Source: Moraxellaceae bacterium (GTDB lineage: Bacteria; Pseudomonadota; Gammaproteobacteria; Pseudomonadales; Moraxellaceae). Taken from it: a stretch of DNA of 64,000 nucleotides. The stretch spans positions 682,001 through 746,000 of the forward strand of contig JAUXVU010000023.1 in the NCBI GenBank assembly GCA_030680295.1, in the 5' to 3' direction. Below, piece after piece: positions 36,816 to 46,831 of the stretch. The notes below the pieces were generated by a model. It did not search any database. It was not told the origin of the DNA and saw nothing but the letters and a program-made list of their open reading frames with translations. Both the position numbers and the translations under genes were made by a program. The stretch's first letter is position 1. Each line of letters opens with the position of its first letter.

Positions 36816-36844
36816 ATTATCCGGCATATTGATCCAAGACCCAA
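36816..36844 (-). promoter_or_regulatory. Promoter of the amgK-murU-rpe-gph-trp unit
   Basis: On the minus strand TTGGGT (36844-36839), a 17-nt spacer and GATAAT (36821-36816) form a good sigma-70 match. The divergent lptD start is only 40 bp away, and a plus-strand TATTAT at 36815-36820 shares the same bases, so the two promoters overlap. Confidence 0.55.
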
Positions 36845-36856
36845 TGATTACTCACT

Positions 36857-39256
36857 ATGAGCCAAGCATATCGTCACATTGATCGCCCTCATTGGCGATT
36901 GAACCCAATTGCCGCCAGCATCGCCTTGCTGTGTTTAACCGGCAACACCTGGGCAGCAGATTCCGCCTTAGCCAATATGGACACTGCGGGCGCTCGCTTA
37001 GGCTGGTTGAGTAGCGCCGAAATTGCTGCCTTACCTGAAATTGATCAACCGCGTATTGACCCAACGTGTGCAGGCGCGTGGGTCACTCCGATTGGTCCCA
37101 AAGTTGTTGCCGGCGACTTCAATGCCAGCGAAATTTTAGCCAATGCTGACAGCCTAAACTACAGTGATAATGGCGAAGCTCAACTAGCAGGCAGCGTGCG
37201 CCTGCAGCAAAACGGACGCCTCATCGAAGCAGATAGTGGCCAATTAAGCCAAGATCGTGAATTCGCCCAATTTGACGGAAACATTCGCTTAGCCGAACCC
37301 GGCCTGCTAATGACCGCAGAGCAAGCAGTATTTAATTTAAACACTCAAGCTGGCCAATTACTGAGCAGTGAATTTGTCGCGAGCGACTTAAACGCTCACG
37401 GCCGCGCCGAACGTATCCGTCGCTTGGATGATGGTGTGATTTTGATTGATCGCGGCATCTACACTACCTGTGCGCCGGGCCAACGTAGCTGGGCATTTGA
37501 CGCACGCGATATTGAGCTCAATCAAGAAACTGGGGTCGGCAAGGTCTATCACGCCAAACTACGTATTGCTGATGTGCCCATTTTATATTTGCCCTATTTT
37601 CGCTTCCCTATCGACGATCGCCGACAAACTGGTCTCTTGGTGCCACGCTTTGGTACCACGTCCGATGGTGGGCTCGATTTTTCGCAGCCCATCTACTTCA
37701 ACTTAGCGCCAAATTATGATGCCACGATCACCCCGCGCGTGGTCGGCCGTCGTGGCACCATGCTCGGCGGTGAATTTCGCTATCTGACACAGAACTATGG
37801 TAGCGGCATTGTCGAGGGCACCATTTTGCCTGACGACAAAAACACTGGCGAAGATCGAAAAAGTGGCCGATTCCAACACAGTGCAAGCTGGAATAACGGC
37901 TTCTCTGCCCGTGCTGATGTGAACTATGTTTCGGACAATTTGTACTTCACCGACCTTGGCACCAGCTTGGTACAAAGCGCAACCACCCACCAAGAACGTG
38001 TTGGCGAAGTGATTTATCGACAAGGTCCATGGGAAGCCACCACTCGTGTTCAAGGCTTTCAAACCATTGACCCAAGCATTGCCGATGGCGATAAACCCTA
38101 TAGCCGTTTGCCGCAGCTGCTGCTAACACGACAACAGTCATTAGCAGCTGGTTGGCAGCCTGACGTGCGCGCAGAGGTCGCCAATTTTCGTCGTAGCGTT
38201 GATGACGGCTCTATCGACATCAACGGCGTACGCATGCGCTTAGACCCGCGACTGCAATATGAGTTTAGTGATCAGTGGGGCTTTGTTCGTCCAGCGGTAA
38301 AGATGACACATCTTCAATATGCTCTAGAAGGTGCAGGTGTTGGTGTAGAGAAAAATCCTAGTGTCACTATCCCAACCGTTAGCCTAGATACTGGACTGTA
38401 TTTTGATCGTCCCTACAGCAATGGCCTAACGCAAACTTTAGAGCCACGGCTATATTATTTGTATGCACCATTTAAAGATCAGTCTGCAAACCCTAACTTT
38501 GATAGCGCCAACACCACGTTTAGCTACGATCAGTTATTTAGAGACACTCGCTTTTCCGGTGGCGATCGTGTCGATGATGCCAACCAAGTAGCGTATGGTT
38601 TTACCTCGCGCTTTATCAGCGAGGATGGTTTTGAGCACTTACAAGCATCCGTAGGGCAAATTGTTTACTTCCGTGATCGCCGTGTAGCCCTGCCTTTATT
38701 GAATGGCAGCACGCCAGTGGGCAACACCGACAGCTCAAGCTTTGCCGGCAATATCACCACACGTGTTAACGAAAACGTAAGTGCTTACGCCGACTTCTTG
38801 ATGGATCCTTCTGATAGCAAGTTATCACAGTACAGTGTGGCCACTAACATTCAACTTCCTGGCGGACGCCTGTATAACGCAGGCTATCGCTTCCGACGTG
38901 ATGACCCCAGCATTGGTCAACGTGCAGTCAGCCAAACTCACTTATCATTTGTCCACCCCATTGGTGCTCATTGGAAAACCTTCGCGCTCTGGCAGTACAA
39001 TTTGAAGGAAGAAGAATCACAAGAAGCGTTATTTGGTGTAGGTTACGAGTCTTGCTGCTGGGAAGTACGCGTATTTAAACGCAGCTTTTTAGCCGACCCT
39101 AGTGGACTTAGCGATAGCTCTGACCGTAGTCGTAGTGCAATTTTTCTTGAGGTCAGTCTAAAAGGCTTGGCTTCTATACAAAGCGGTGTCAACGCATTGC
39201 TTGAACAAAGTGTCTTTGGATACTCCCAGCTTTCACAACGAGAGGATCGCTTCTAA
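36857..39256 (+). CDS. lptD: LPS assembly outer-membrane protein LptD
   Basis: Beta-barrel that inserts LPS in the outer leaflet with LptE. The 799-aa precursor has a signal peptide (about 33 residues, ending TWA), an OstA-type jellyroll and a C-terminal barrel. The four cysteines expected for the disulphide pairs are visible: C71, C205 and the adjacent C733-C734. Coupled to surA, its periplasmic chaperone, by a TAATG overlap. Confidence 0.96.
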   Translation: MSQAYRHIDRPHWRLNPIAASIALLCLTGNTWAADSALANMDTAGARLGWLSSAEIAALPEIDQPRIDPTCAGAWVTPIGPKVVAGDFNASEILANADSLNYSDNGEAQLAGSVRLQQNGRLIEADSGQLSQDREFAQFDGNIRLAEPGLLMTAEQAVFNLNTQAGQLLSSEFVASDLNAHGRAERIRRLDDGVILIDRGIYTTCAPGQRSWAFDARDIELNQETGVGKVYHAKLRIADVPILYLPYFRFPIDDRRQTGLLVPRFGTTSDGGLDFSQPIYFNLAPNYDATITPRVVGRRGTMLGGEFRYLTQNYGSGIVEGTILPDDKNTGEDRKSGRFQHSASWNNGFSARADVNYVSDNLYFTDLGTSLVQSATTHQERVGEVIYRQGPWEATTRVQGFQTIDPSIADGDKPYSRLPQLLLTRQQSLAAGWQPDVRAEVANFRRSVDDGSIDINGVRMRLDPRLQYEFSDQWGFVRPAVKMTHLQYALEGAGVGVEKNPSVTIPTVSLDTGLYFDRPYSNGLTQTLEPRLYYLYAPFKDQSANPNFDSANTTFSYDQLFRDTRFSGGDRVDDANQVAYGFTSRFISEDGFEHLQASVGQIVYFRDRRVALPLLNGSTPVGNTDSSSFAGNITTRVNENVSAYADFLMDPSDSKLSQYSVATNIQLPGGRLYNAGYRFRRDDPSIGQRAVSQTHLSFVHPIGAHWKTFALWQYNLKEEESQEALFGVGYESCCWEVRVFKRSFLADPSGLSDSSDRSRSAIFLEVSLKGLASIQSGVNALLEQSVFGYSQLSQREDRF

Positions 39257-40653
39257 TGTGGCGCCCAATGTCCCATGCCCTGCTTTGCTCGGCGCTTATT
39301 TTTTCAGCTTCAGCAGCCGTTGCCAATCCAAAGCCAATGGATCAAATATCGGTCATCGTCAACGATAGTGTTATTTTAAACTCCGAAGTTGAGAGCCGCA
39401 TGAACGACATCATGTTTCAGGCTAAACAGCGCAATCAGCCCGCTGCTGCGCCCGAACAGCTTCGTACTCAAGCGCGAGAGCAACTGATTTTAGAGTCGCT
39501 ACAATTGCAGCTTGCTGATCGCAACGGCATACGTGCCGACGAGAATGCGGTTAATGCCATTTTGACCGGCATGGCACGCGAAAACAAAATGACCTTAGAT
39601 GCCTTTCGCATTAAATTAGACGCCACCCCTGGCACCAGCTTCGCCACTCTGCGCAATGCTGTAGCACGCGAACAAGTGATTGAGCGTTTACGCCAACGTC
39701 GCATGGGAGAGCGTATTCGCATCACGGATGCGGACATTAATCAGTTTATGTCAACACCCGCTGGCACCGAGCTTAATCGTCAGCTTGACGAGCAATTAAA
39801 GCCTAAAGCAACAACTACTCCGACACCTTCAGCTAACGTCGGTTCTGGTGTTGAATACTTAATTACACAAGTGCTGCTGCCTGTAGAGGAAAGAACCCCA
39901 GTACAAGAGCAGGCACGGCGCGCAGAGCAAGCACAAGCAATGCTGGCAGCTCAGCGTCGTGGTTTATCGCCAGAAGAAGTGGTGACCACCTTACGTGGCA
40001 GCGATACTGCAGTAGAACCATTGGGATGGCGCACATTGGATGCCATGCCAGCATTGTTAGCCGAGGCATTGAAGCGTCAAATTGATGGAGAGCCAGCCGA
40101 ATTAACACGTACTTCACGCGGTTGGCATTTATTATGGATTAGCGACCGTAGAGTGCTTCGCCCACAAGAAAACTTACTCCCACCACCACCACCAGTCCCC
40201 ACCACTGTGGTCACTCAGCGTCAAGTTCGCCATATTCTGATGCGGCCAAACGAACTGCAAAACGAAGATGATATTTTGGAAGTGATGAATCGCTACCACA
40301 AACAACTCAAAGCTGGTGCTGACTTTGCTGAGCTCGCTAGATTGCACTCGCAAGACCCAGGCTCTGCTGTGCGCGGTGGCGATCTAGGCTGGGTATCTCC
40401 AGGCGACATGGTGCCCGAGTTTGATCGCATGATTGGCATTACACCTATCAATGCTATCAGTACTCCGTTTCGTAGCGAGTTTGGTTACCATATCCTTCGT
40501 GTCGAAGGTGAACGTGAGCAAGACATGCGTGACAGCATCTTGCGTGACCGTGCACGACAAATCTTGTTTGCCCGTGCCTATGATGAAGAGTTAGGTGCTT
40601 GGTTGCGTGAGTTACGTGCCGAAGCTTATGTGGACTATCGCGGTCAACGCTAA
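39256..40653 (+). CDS. surA: Periplasmic chaperone/peptidyl-prolyl isomerase SurA
   Basis: Folding factor for outer-membrane proteins including LptD. The 465-aa precursor has a signal peptide ending AVANPKP, the N-terminal SurA domain, a first, divergent parvulin-like segment (about residues 195-300) and a second well-kept parvulin domain starting VRHILM with GGDLGWV. Its stop is 3 nt from the convergent kdpE stop, with no terminator between. Confidence 0.95.
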   Translation: MWRPMSHALLCSALIFSASAAVANPKPMDQISVIVNDSVILNSEVESRMNDIMFQAKQRNQPAAAPEQLRTQAREQLILESLQLQLADRNGIRADENAVNAILTGMARENKMTLDAFRIKLDATPGTSFATLRNAVAREQVIERLRQRRMGERIRITDADINQFMSTPAGTELNRQLDEQLKPKATTTPTPSANVGSGVEYLITQVLLPVEERTPVQEQARRAEQAQAMLAAQRRGLSPEEVVTTLRGSDTAVEPLGWRTLDAMPALLAEALKRQIDGEPAELTRTSRGWHLLWISDRRVLRPQENLLPPPPPVPTTVVTQRQVRHILMRPNELQNEDDILEVMNRYHKQLKAGADFAELARLHSQDPGSAVRGGDLGWVSPGDMVPEFDRMIGITPINAISTPFRSEFGYHILRVEGEREQDMRDSILRDRARQILFARAYDEELGAWLRELRAEAYVDYRGQR

Positions 40654-40656
40654 AAC

Positions 40657-41340
40657 TTACTCACCAGCTAGGCGATAACCCACGCCTGGCTCAGTTAATA
40701 GATAACGCGGCTCAGCAGGGTCGCGTTCTATTTTCTGCCGTAGTTGTCGTAAATAAATGCGCAAATAATGTGTATCGTCACTGTGGTGTCGCCCCCAAAT
40801 AGCCTGTAGCAATTGTGAGTGTGTTACCACACGTCCAGCCGACTGCGCTAATACAGCCAAAAGCTTATATTCCTTCGGCGTTAGCTTGACCAACTCAGCC
40901 GCCAACCACACTTCATGTTTTTCCAAATCGACTACTAAATCAGCCACCGCATATCGCTGGCTGATCGGCTGTGCATCACGCTGACGACGTTGCGCCACAC
41001 GTAGTCGTGCCAACAGCTCTGCAACACTAAACGGCTTGGTCAAATAGTCCTCAGCACCTGCATCAAGGGCCGCAATTTTTTCTGACTCGTGACTACGTGC
41101 CGAAACAATAATAACCTGCGCAGCACAGCGTGCTTTAAGCAAAGGTAGCAAGGTCAAACCATCCATATCAGGCAAACCCAAGTCCAATAAAATCAGCAGC
41201 GGATCATCTAGGGCAACCCGAGCCAATGCCTCGTCTGCACGCAAAGCGGTGGTGACGACGTAACCTTCCGCTGTCAATGTCGTGGACAACATACGAGACA
41301 GATTCAATTCATCTTCGACAATCAGCACATCCACACTCAT
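40657..41340 (-). CDS. kdpE: KdpE-like response regulator
   Basis: OmpR-family response regulator of 227 aa. Receiver domain phosphorylation site D53 in LLDLGLPD, with acidic residues E9-D10 and E11 and K103 in the usual places, and a C-terminal winged helix (LTPKEYKLLAVLA). Overlaps the kinase stop (ATGA). KdpE identity is inferred from the sequence type and partner kinase, but the kdpFABC genes are not in this window. Confidence 0.85.
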   Translation of the reverse strand: MSVDVLIVEDELNLSRMLSTTLTAEGYVVTTALRADEALARVALDDPLLILLDLGLPDMDGLTLLPLLKARCAAQVIIVSARSHESEKIAALDAGAEDYLTKPFSVAELLARLRVAQRRQRDAQPISQRYAVADLVVDLEKHEVWLAAELVKLTPKEYKLLAVLAQSAGRVVTHSQLLQAIWGRHHSDDTHYLRIYLRQLRQKIERDPAEPRYLLTEPGVGYRLAGE

Positions 41341-42446
41341 ACCAAGTCCTCATCATCATCGGGTGGCGGAAGCTCGGCATCTTGACTGCGTGGTAAGGTC
41401 ACAATAAAGCGCGCACCATGTGGCTGCCTAGATTCGGCCACAATACGCCCACTATGGGCCTCCATAATTGATCTGCAAATGGCCAACCCCAGCCCAGCAC
41501 CTGTACTTTCGGCCGCATTATCACCGCGACAGAACTTGCGAAATAACAGATCGGGATCACCGGGCAGACCAGGACCATCATCTTCAATAATTAAGTGAAC
41601 GCTCGAAGCATCAACAGTGACTTGGATATTCACACACGTATCATCTGGCGTGTACTTACCAATATTTTCCAGCAAATTAGCAAATACACGCTCTAATAAG
41701 CGCGGATCAAAACGTAGTAAGGGGATTTCTGTCGGCCACTGAACATGTATTTGTCGTGGCGCTAAACGAGCACGCCATTGCGCTAATGTCGCCCCCATAA
41801 TTTCTTCTAAGGCCTGCCAGTCCAGTTGCAACACGACTGGGCCTGACTCCAGCCTAGCCATATCCAACAGGTTCTCAACAAGGGCCTGCATACGACGCGA
41901 CTCATCATAAATTAATGTTGCCAGGTCCTGACGAGCCTCAGTGGTGAGCGCTGTATCCGAACGAGCCAAAGACGATGAGGCACCAACCATGCTAGCCAAC
42001 GGTGTTCGCAAATCGTGCGACAAGGCACTAAGCACTGAGTTGCGCAAACGCTCGCTTTCCAGTTCGCGGGTATATTGATACAAGCGCTCCAGCTCTAACG
42101 CGCGTGCTTCGGACTCAAGCGCCACATCACGCCAGCGTACGGTTAGATGACTAATAAACAAACTCAAGGCGATGGTTAGTAGGCCAGTTAACACATATTG
42201 GCCAGAGTCTGCCCAATACAAATACGCCCAGGGCACATAAAGCACGCCATAGGCCAAACTAGCTAAAACCGACGCCAAGATAGATGGCCCACGGCCAAAC
42301 AAAAACGCCACCACGACTACCGCCAAAACAAACAGCAGCACTAAGTTAGGCAGTGAGATATAGGGCTGAAGCAGCCACGCCAACACTGTTGCCAACAACA
42401 TGATTGCAAGAGCGGCGGCATAAGGACGCACAGTGGACCAAGGCAC
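41337..42446 (-). CDS. kdpD: Short KdpD-like sensor histidine kinase
   Basis: A 369-aa membrane kinase. Four transmembrane segments lie in residues 9-100 (DUF4118-type KdpD region), followed by the dimerisation/phosphorylation box with H144 in ALSHDLRTPL and a HATPase domain with the N box (LLENIGKYTP), DDGPGLP and GAGLGLAICR. It lacks the long N-terminal KdpD and universal-stress domains of E. coli KdpD (894 aa). Starts with GTG at 42446, with AGGAAAA upstream. It is divergent from pdxA. Confidence 0.85.
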   Translation of the reverse strand: MPWSTVRPYAAALAIMLLATVLAWLLQPYISLPNLVLLFVLAVVVVAFLFGRGPSILASVLASLAYGVLYVPWAYLYWADSGQYVLTGLLTIALSLFISHLTVRWRDVALESEARALELERLYQYTRELESERLRNSVLSALSHDLRTPLASMVGASSSLARSDTALTTEARQDLATLIYDESRRMQALVENLLDMARLESGPVVLQLDWQALEEIMGATLAQWRARLAPRQIHVQWPTEIPLLRFDPRLLERVFANLLENIGKYTPDDTCVNIQVTVDASSVHLIIEDDGPGLPGDPDLLFRKFCRGDNAAESTGAGLGLAICRSIMEAHSGRIVAESRQPHGARFIVTLPRSQDAELPPPDDDEDLV

Positions 42447-42612
42447 GTTGTTTTCCTATTAGGGGCGTAACACTTGCCCGAATCTTTACGGGATTTTTAC
42501 TTGGCGAACACAGTGAATGTCACCAGAATACCAACTGTACCGCTCAGCGATGATTTATGCACTGTGTGGTCGCTAATTGACGCCTTGCGGTGGCAGCAAT
42601 TAGCAGGTTCTA

Positions 42613-42671
42613 GCGTCGGCTTCACTCCCTCTCAGGTTGGGCTGTGGCACAATGGAGTGAACGACCGACGC
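42613..42671 (+). repeat. Large inverted repeat in front of pdxA
   Basis: GCGTCGG (42613-42619) and TTCACTCC (42621-42628) match GGAGTGAA (42654-42661) and CCGACGC (42665-42671) in inverted order, 15 bp of stem with a small internal bulge, around a 25-nt loop. The second arm ends just before AAGGA, the pdxA ribosome-binding site. It may be an operator or an RNA hairpin; no known motif was matched. Confidence 0.5.
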
Positions 42672-42687
42672 ATAAGGACAATCCCTC

Positions 42688-43686
42688 ATGATTCCCCGTC
42701 TTGCTTTGACGGCTGGCGAGCCCGCCGGAATAGGTCCGGAACTCCTAGTACAAATTGCTCAACTCGATTGGCCTGCGCAACTAATTGCAGTGACTAATCC
42801 TGCGCTACTACAAGCCTATGCGCAACGTCTAAACCTGCCACTCACACTGCTGCCGTGGTCACCCGCGCAGGCGGTCACACGCCACCAAGCAGGCAGCTTA
42901 TATATTTTGCCAGTTGACTTAAGCACTGCGGTAGAGCCGGGCCAGCTCAATGTCAGCAATGCTGGTGCCGTCTTGCAAAGCCTAGACTTAGCCTGTGATG
43001 GCTGTCTACGTGGCGAATTTGATGCCATGGTCACCGCGCCCGTGCAAAAGTCCATCATCAACGAAGCTGGCATCAGTTTTAGTGGCCATACCGAATATTT
43101 GCAAGAACGCTGTCAGGTCGAACGTGTGGTGATGCTGCTGGCCTGCCCCGGCTTACGGGTTGCCCTTGCCACCACCCACCTGCCACTGCGTGAGGTTGCG
43201 GATGCCATCACACCAACGCGCTTAATGCAGGTGTTACGCATTTTACATGCCGACCTAAAAACAAAATTTGGCATTAACCAGCCACGCATTTTGGTCACTG
43301 GTCTGAATCCGCATGCTGGCGAAGACGGCCATTTGGGGCAGGAAGAAATGACGGTCATCAGCCCTACATTGGCGGCATTACGCCAAGAGGGCATGAATTT
43401 AATTGGCCCACTACCAGCTGACACCTTATTCACACCACGTCTATTGGCCGATGCTGATGCAGTATTGGCGATGTATCATGACCAAGGTTTGCCAGTGCTT
43501 AAGCACATGGGCTTTGGCAATGCCGTCAACATTACGCTGGGCCTACCCATTATTCGCACCTCAGTTGATCACGGCACTGCGCTGGATTTAGCGGGCACGG
43601 GTAGTGCCGACACCGGCAGCTTAGCCGCTGCCATTGATTACGCCATCACTATGGTCCATGCACGTTCAAACGGAGAGCCGGCGTGA
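42688..43686 (+). CDS. pdxA: 4-hydroxythreonine-4-phosphate dehydrogenase
   Basis: NAD-dependent step of the DXP-dependent pathway to pyridoxal phosphate. The 332-aa protein shows the metal-binding histidines in [17 protein letters not shown] and YHDQGLP. AAGGA precedes the ATG. It overlaps rsmA by 4 bp (GTGA), as in the conserved surA-pdxA-rsmA-apaG-apaH cluster of gammaproteobacteria. Confidence 0.96.
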   Translation: MIPRLALTAGEPAGIGPELLVQIAQLDWPAQLIAVTNPALLQAYAQRLNLPLTLLPWSPAQAVTRHQAGSLYILPVDLSTAVEPGQLNVSNAGAVLQSLDLACDGCLRGEFDAMVTAPVQKSIINEAGISFSGHTEYLQERCQVERVVMLLACPGLRVALATTHLPLREVADAITPTRLMQVLRILHADLKTKFGINQPRILVTGLNPHAGEDGHLGQEEMTVISPTLAALRQEGMNLIGPLPADTLFTPRLLADADAVLAMYHDQGLPVLKHMGFGNAVNITLGLPIIRTSVDHGTALDLAGTGSADTGSLAAAIDYAITMVHARSNGEPA

Positions 43687-44498
43687 GCCAAGCACATTCA
43701 TCTCGACGCGTCGAAGGCCATCAAGCACGTAAACGCTTTGGTCAAAACTTTCTTAATGATGATCGCGTCATTAGCCAAATCATCGCCAGCTTCCAGCCGC
43801 AGCCAGGCCAAAACGTAGTAGAAATTGGTCCAGGCTTGGGCGCACTAACTAAACAACTGCTACCCGCCGTTAATCGTCTTCAGGTCGTTGAGTTAGACCG
43901 CGACTTAGCGGCCAGACTACCAAAAACCTTGGCCGGTATGGGTGAGCTGATCATTCATGAAGGCGATGCGCTAAAGTTTGATTTCACACAGCTGGTTAGT
44001 GGTGATGCAGGGCTGCGTATTATCGGCAACCTGCCCTACAATATCTCTACACCGCTGATTTTTCATTTGCTCAGCTCTTCTGGCCAAGTGCAAGACATGC
44101 ACTTTATGCTGCAAAAAGAAGTGGTGGAGCGTTTGTGTGCCGAGCCCGGCACCAGTGATTACGGGCGTTTAAGTGTGATGGTGCAATACCACTGCTTAGC
44201 AGAGTGGTTATTTGATGTGCCGCCAGAAGCGTTTTCACCGCCGCCCAAAGTCACCTCGGCGATTGTGCGCTTAACACCTTATGCCACACCACCCTTTCCC
44301 TGCCGCGACCCTCGGCTATTAAGTGAAGTAGTCACCCAAGCGTTTGGCATGCGCCGCAAAACCTTACGCAACGCCTTGGCACGCTATCCTGCCGATGTAC
44401 TGACTAGTACCGGTGTCGACTTGAGTAGTCGCCCAGAAACACTGAGCGTGGCAGACTATGTAGCCATTACTAACGCGATTTTGGATGCTGCCCCATGA
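43683..44498 (+). CDS. rsmA: 16S rRNA A1518/A1519 dimethyltransferase RsmA
   Basis: KsgA-type enzyme that dimethylates A1518 and A1519. Contains RFGQNFLND near the N-terminus, the SAM site [12 protein letters not shown] and the catalytic NLPYN motif. GTG start, overlapping the pdxA stop; 271 aa. Kasugamycin sensitivity depends on it. Confidence 0.97.
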   Translation: MSQAHSSRRVEGHQARKRFGQNFLNDDRVISQIIASFQPQPGQNVVEIGPGLGALTKQLLPAVNRLQVVELDRDLAARLPKTLAGMGELIIHEGDALKFDFTQLVSGDAGLRIIGNLPYNISTPLIFHLLSSSGQVQDMHFMLQKEVVERLCAEPGTSDYGRLSVMVQYHCLAEWLFDVPPEAFSPPPKVTSAIVRLTPYATPPFPCRDPRLLSEVVTQAFGMRRKTLRNALARYPADVLTSTGVDLSSRPETLSVADYVAITNAILDAAP

Positions 44499-44890
44499 GC
44501 CAATCCGTCAGCGCTGTAGATGCCCACGGCATTCATATTCAAGTACGCAGCGAGTACTTGGCCGAGCCATCTAACCCTAGCGAGCAGCGTTATGTCTTTG
44601 CCTACCACATTCGTATTAGTAATCAGGGTCGTCGAACGGCTCGCCTCATGACTAGGCATTGGGTCATTACCGACGCCGATGAGCGCGTGCAAGAAGTTCG
44701 CGGCGACGGTGTCATTGGTGAACAACCATTATTGGTTCCCGGTGCAAGTTTTGAGTACACCAGCGGTACGGTGCTGGAAACACCCGTCGGCAGCATGCAC
44801 GGCTCATACGGCATGATTGATGAAACAGGCGATCGTTTTGAGTCACCGATACCTGCCTTCACTTTAGCCATCCCAAGAATGCTGAACTGA
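44495..44890 (+). CDS. apaG: ApaG domain protein
   Basis: A 131-aa fibronectin-III-like protein of unknown biochemical activity, typical of the rsmA-apaG-apaH cluster. Recognised by YVFAYHIRISNQG and QPLLVPGASFEYTSG. ATGA overlap with rsmA; apaH follows after one nucleotide. Confidence 0.95.
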   Translation: MSQSVSAVDAHGIHIQVRSEYLAEPSNPSEQRYVFAYHIRISNQGRRTARLMTRHWVITDADERVQEVRGDGVIGEQPLLVPGASFEYTSGTVLETPVGSMHGSYGMIDETGDRFESPIPAFTLAIPRMLN

Positions 44891-44891
44891 C

Positions 44892-45704
44892 ATGGCCGAC
44901 TACGCCATTGGTGATGTGCAGGGCTGTCGCGCCGCACTTGAAGATCTACTCGAAAAAATTCGTTTTGATCCTAGCCAAGACCGACTCTGGTTTGCTGGTG
45001 ACTTAGTCGCCCGCGGACCAGACTCACTTGGCACATTACGCCTGATATACAGCCTGCGTGATGTTGCCAACAGCGTATTAGGCAATCACGACCTGCACTT
45101 ACTGGCTGTGCGTCACGGCCATTCACGGCTAAAAAACAAAGACGGTACCGGCCCTATTTTTAGTGCGGACGATGGCGACACGCTATTGGACTGGCTACAA
45201 CAACGGCCGTTGTTATTAGAGTTGCCAGAGCAACACTTAATGACCCATGCTGGCATTCCGCCATGGTGGTCAGTCAAACAGCTACGTAAGTTATGCCTTG
45301 AGGCCGAGCTACTGCTGCATGGCCCCGATGCCGCCACACACTTAGCTGGCATGTATGGCAATGACCCTGCACTCTGGCGAGATGACCTAATGGGTGATGC
45401 TAGGCTACGTGTCATCATCAACGCACTTACTCGCATGCGCTTAATTCTTCCTGACGGACGTTTAGACTTCAGCCACAAAGAGTCGCTAGAAACTGCACCA
45501 GCCGGCATGCGCGCTTGGTTTCAAATCAAAAATACAGGACTTGAGGACTACACAGTGCTCTTCGGTCATTGGGCTGCATTATTAGGCCGCACCCATAACC
45601 AACAATTTATTGGCTTAGATAGTGGCTGTGTGTGGGGTAACCACTTAACGGCCTACTGCCTACAGGACGGACAACTCACACATAGTCGGCAGGGGTTGCG
45701 ATGA
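44892..45704 (+). CDS. apaH: Symmetrical Ap4A hydrolase
   Basis: Metallophosphatase that splits diadenosine tetraphosphate to two ADP. The 270-aa protein starts ADYAIGDVQG and has WFAGDLVARGPDS, LGNHDLHLL and MTHAGIPP, the phosphoesterase metal motifs. Overlaps cca by 4 bp. Confidence 0.96.
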   Translation: MADYAIGDVQGCRAALEDLLEKIRFDPSQDRLWFAGDLVARGPDSLGTLRLIYSLRDVANSVLGNHDLHLLAVRHGHSRLKNKDGTGPIFSADDGDTLLDWLQQRPLLLELPEQHLMTHAGIPPWWSVKQLRKLCLEAELLLHGPDAATHLAGMYGNDPALWRDDLMGDARLRVIINALTRMRLILPDGRLDFSHKESLETAPAGMRAWFQIKNTGLEDYTVLFGHWAALLGRTHNQQFIGLDSGCVWGNHLTAYCLQDGQLTHSRQGLR

Positions 45705-46831
45705 GCCAACATCAAGGCATATTTCTAGTTGGTGGCGCCGTGCGCGACAAGTTGCTGGGCTTAATCCCGCGAGAAAACGACTGGGTGGTGGTCGGCAGCA
45801 CAGCTGAGGCTTTATTAGCGCAGGGCTTTCGTCAGGTCGGCCGTGACTTCCCCGTGTTTTTACATCCGCAAACACAAGAAGAATACGCACTGGCCCGTAC
45901 CGAACGGAAGCAAGGCGTTGGCTACCACGGCTTTATCTGCCATGCCGACCCGTCAGTGAGCTTGGAAGACGATTTATTACGTCGCGACCTAACCATCAAT
46001 GCCATGGCAGAGGCCGACGATGGCAAGTTAATTGACCCTTATGGCGGCCAACAAGACATCAACGATCGACTGCTACGCCATGTGTCACCCGCTTTCACTG
46101 AAGATCCATTACGTGTCTTACGTGTGGCGCGATTTGCAGCGCGCTTTCATGGACTCGGCTTTCGGATAGCACCGGAAACACTGGCGCTAATGCAAGAAAT
46201 CAGCCGCCAAGGCGAACTACAAACTTTAAGCACAGAACGCATTTGGCAAGAAACGGAACGTGCACTTGCCAGCCATTACCCAGCAGTCTTCTTCCAAGTA
46301 CTACATGAATGTTATGCGCTAAGTGGGCTACTGCCAGTGCTAGACCAACAGCTGGCCACATCCGACCTACCATTACAACGATTGCTTGCCGCAGCGGGTA
46401 CCAGTGACCAAGGCGATATTCGATTTGCTGCACTCACCTTGGATTTGAGTAACGAGGACATCAGCACCTACCTGCGCCCGCCGGCACGATGGCTTGCACT
46501 GCAAGCGCTAGCCAATAAGCACCATACCAACATTCATCTGGCAGGGTCACTAACGCCTGACAAGGTGTTAGCGCAACTAGAGGTGATTGATGCGTGGCGC
46601 CGCCCCGAACGCATGGACAGCTTATTATCCGTTTGTGCAGCGGATGCACAGGCGCAGTCAGGACAACCACTTATAGACTACGAACCCGCAGCTTTTTGGC
46701 GTCAAGCCTTAAGCTGCACTCGTATTGATGTTGCCAGCCTACAACCGGCCAGTCGTTCCGGCCCTGACATAGCCGCTGCCATTCGCGCTGCTCGCCTGCA
46801 ACGCCTTGAGGACTTATATGGCTCACTCTGA
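45701..46831 (+). CDS. cca: CCA tRNA nucleotidyltransferase
   Basis: Adds or repairs the CCA end of tRNAs. The 376-aa protein has the class II pol-beta head (GGAVRDKLLG, EDDLLRRDLTINA) and the neck motif DPLRVLRVARFAAR. The C-terminal HD phosphohydrolase found in E. coli Cca (412 aa) appears degenerate: the stretch FAALTLDLS stands where HD-motif proteins have a His-Asp, with leucine in place of histidine. The SDR downstream starts 14 nt before its stop. Confidence 0.94.
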   Translation: MSQHQGIFLVGGAVRDKLLGLIPRENDWVVVGSTAEALLAQGFRQVGRDFPVFLHPQTQEEYALARTERKQGVGYHGFICHADPSVSLEDDLLRRDLTINAMAEADDGKLIDPYGGQQDINDRLLRHVSPAFTEDPLRVLRVARFAARFHGLGFRIAPETLALMQEISRQGELQTLSTERIWQETERALASHYPAVFFQVLHECYALSGLLPVLDQQLATSDLPLQRLLAAAGTSDQGDIRFAALTLDLSNEDISTYLRPPARWLALQALANKHHTNIHLAGSLTPDKVLAQLEVIDAWRRPERMDSLLSVCAADAQAQSGQPLIDYEPAAFWRQALSCTRIDVASLQPASRSGPDIAAAIRAARLQRLEDLYGSL

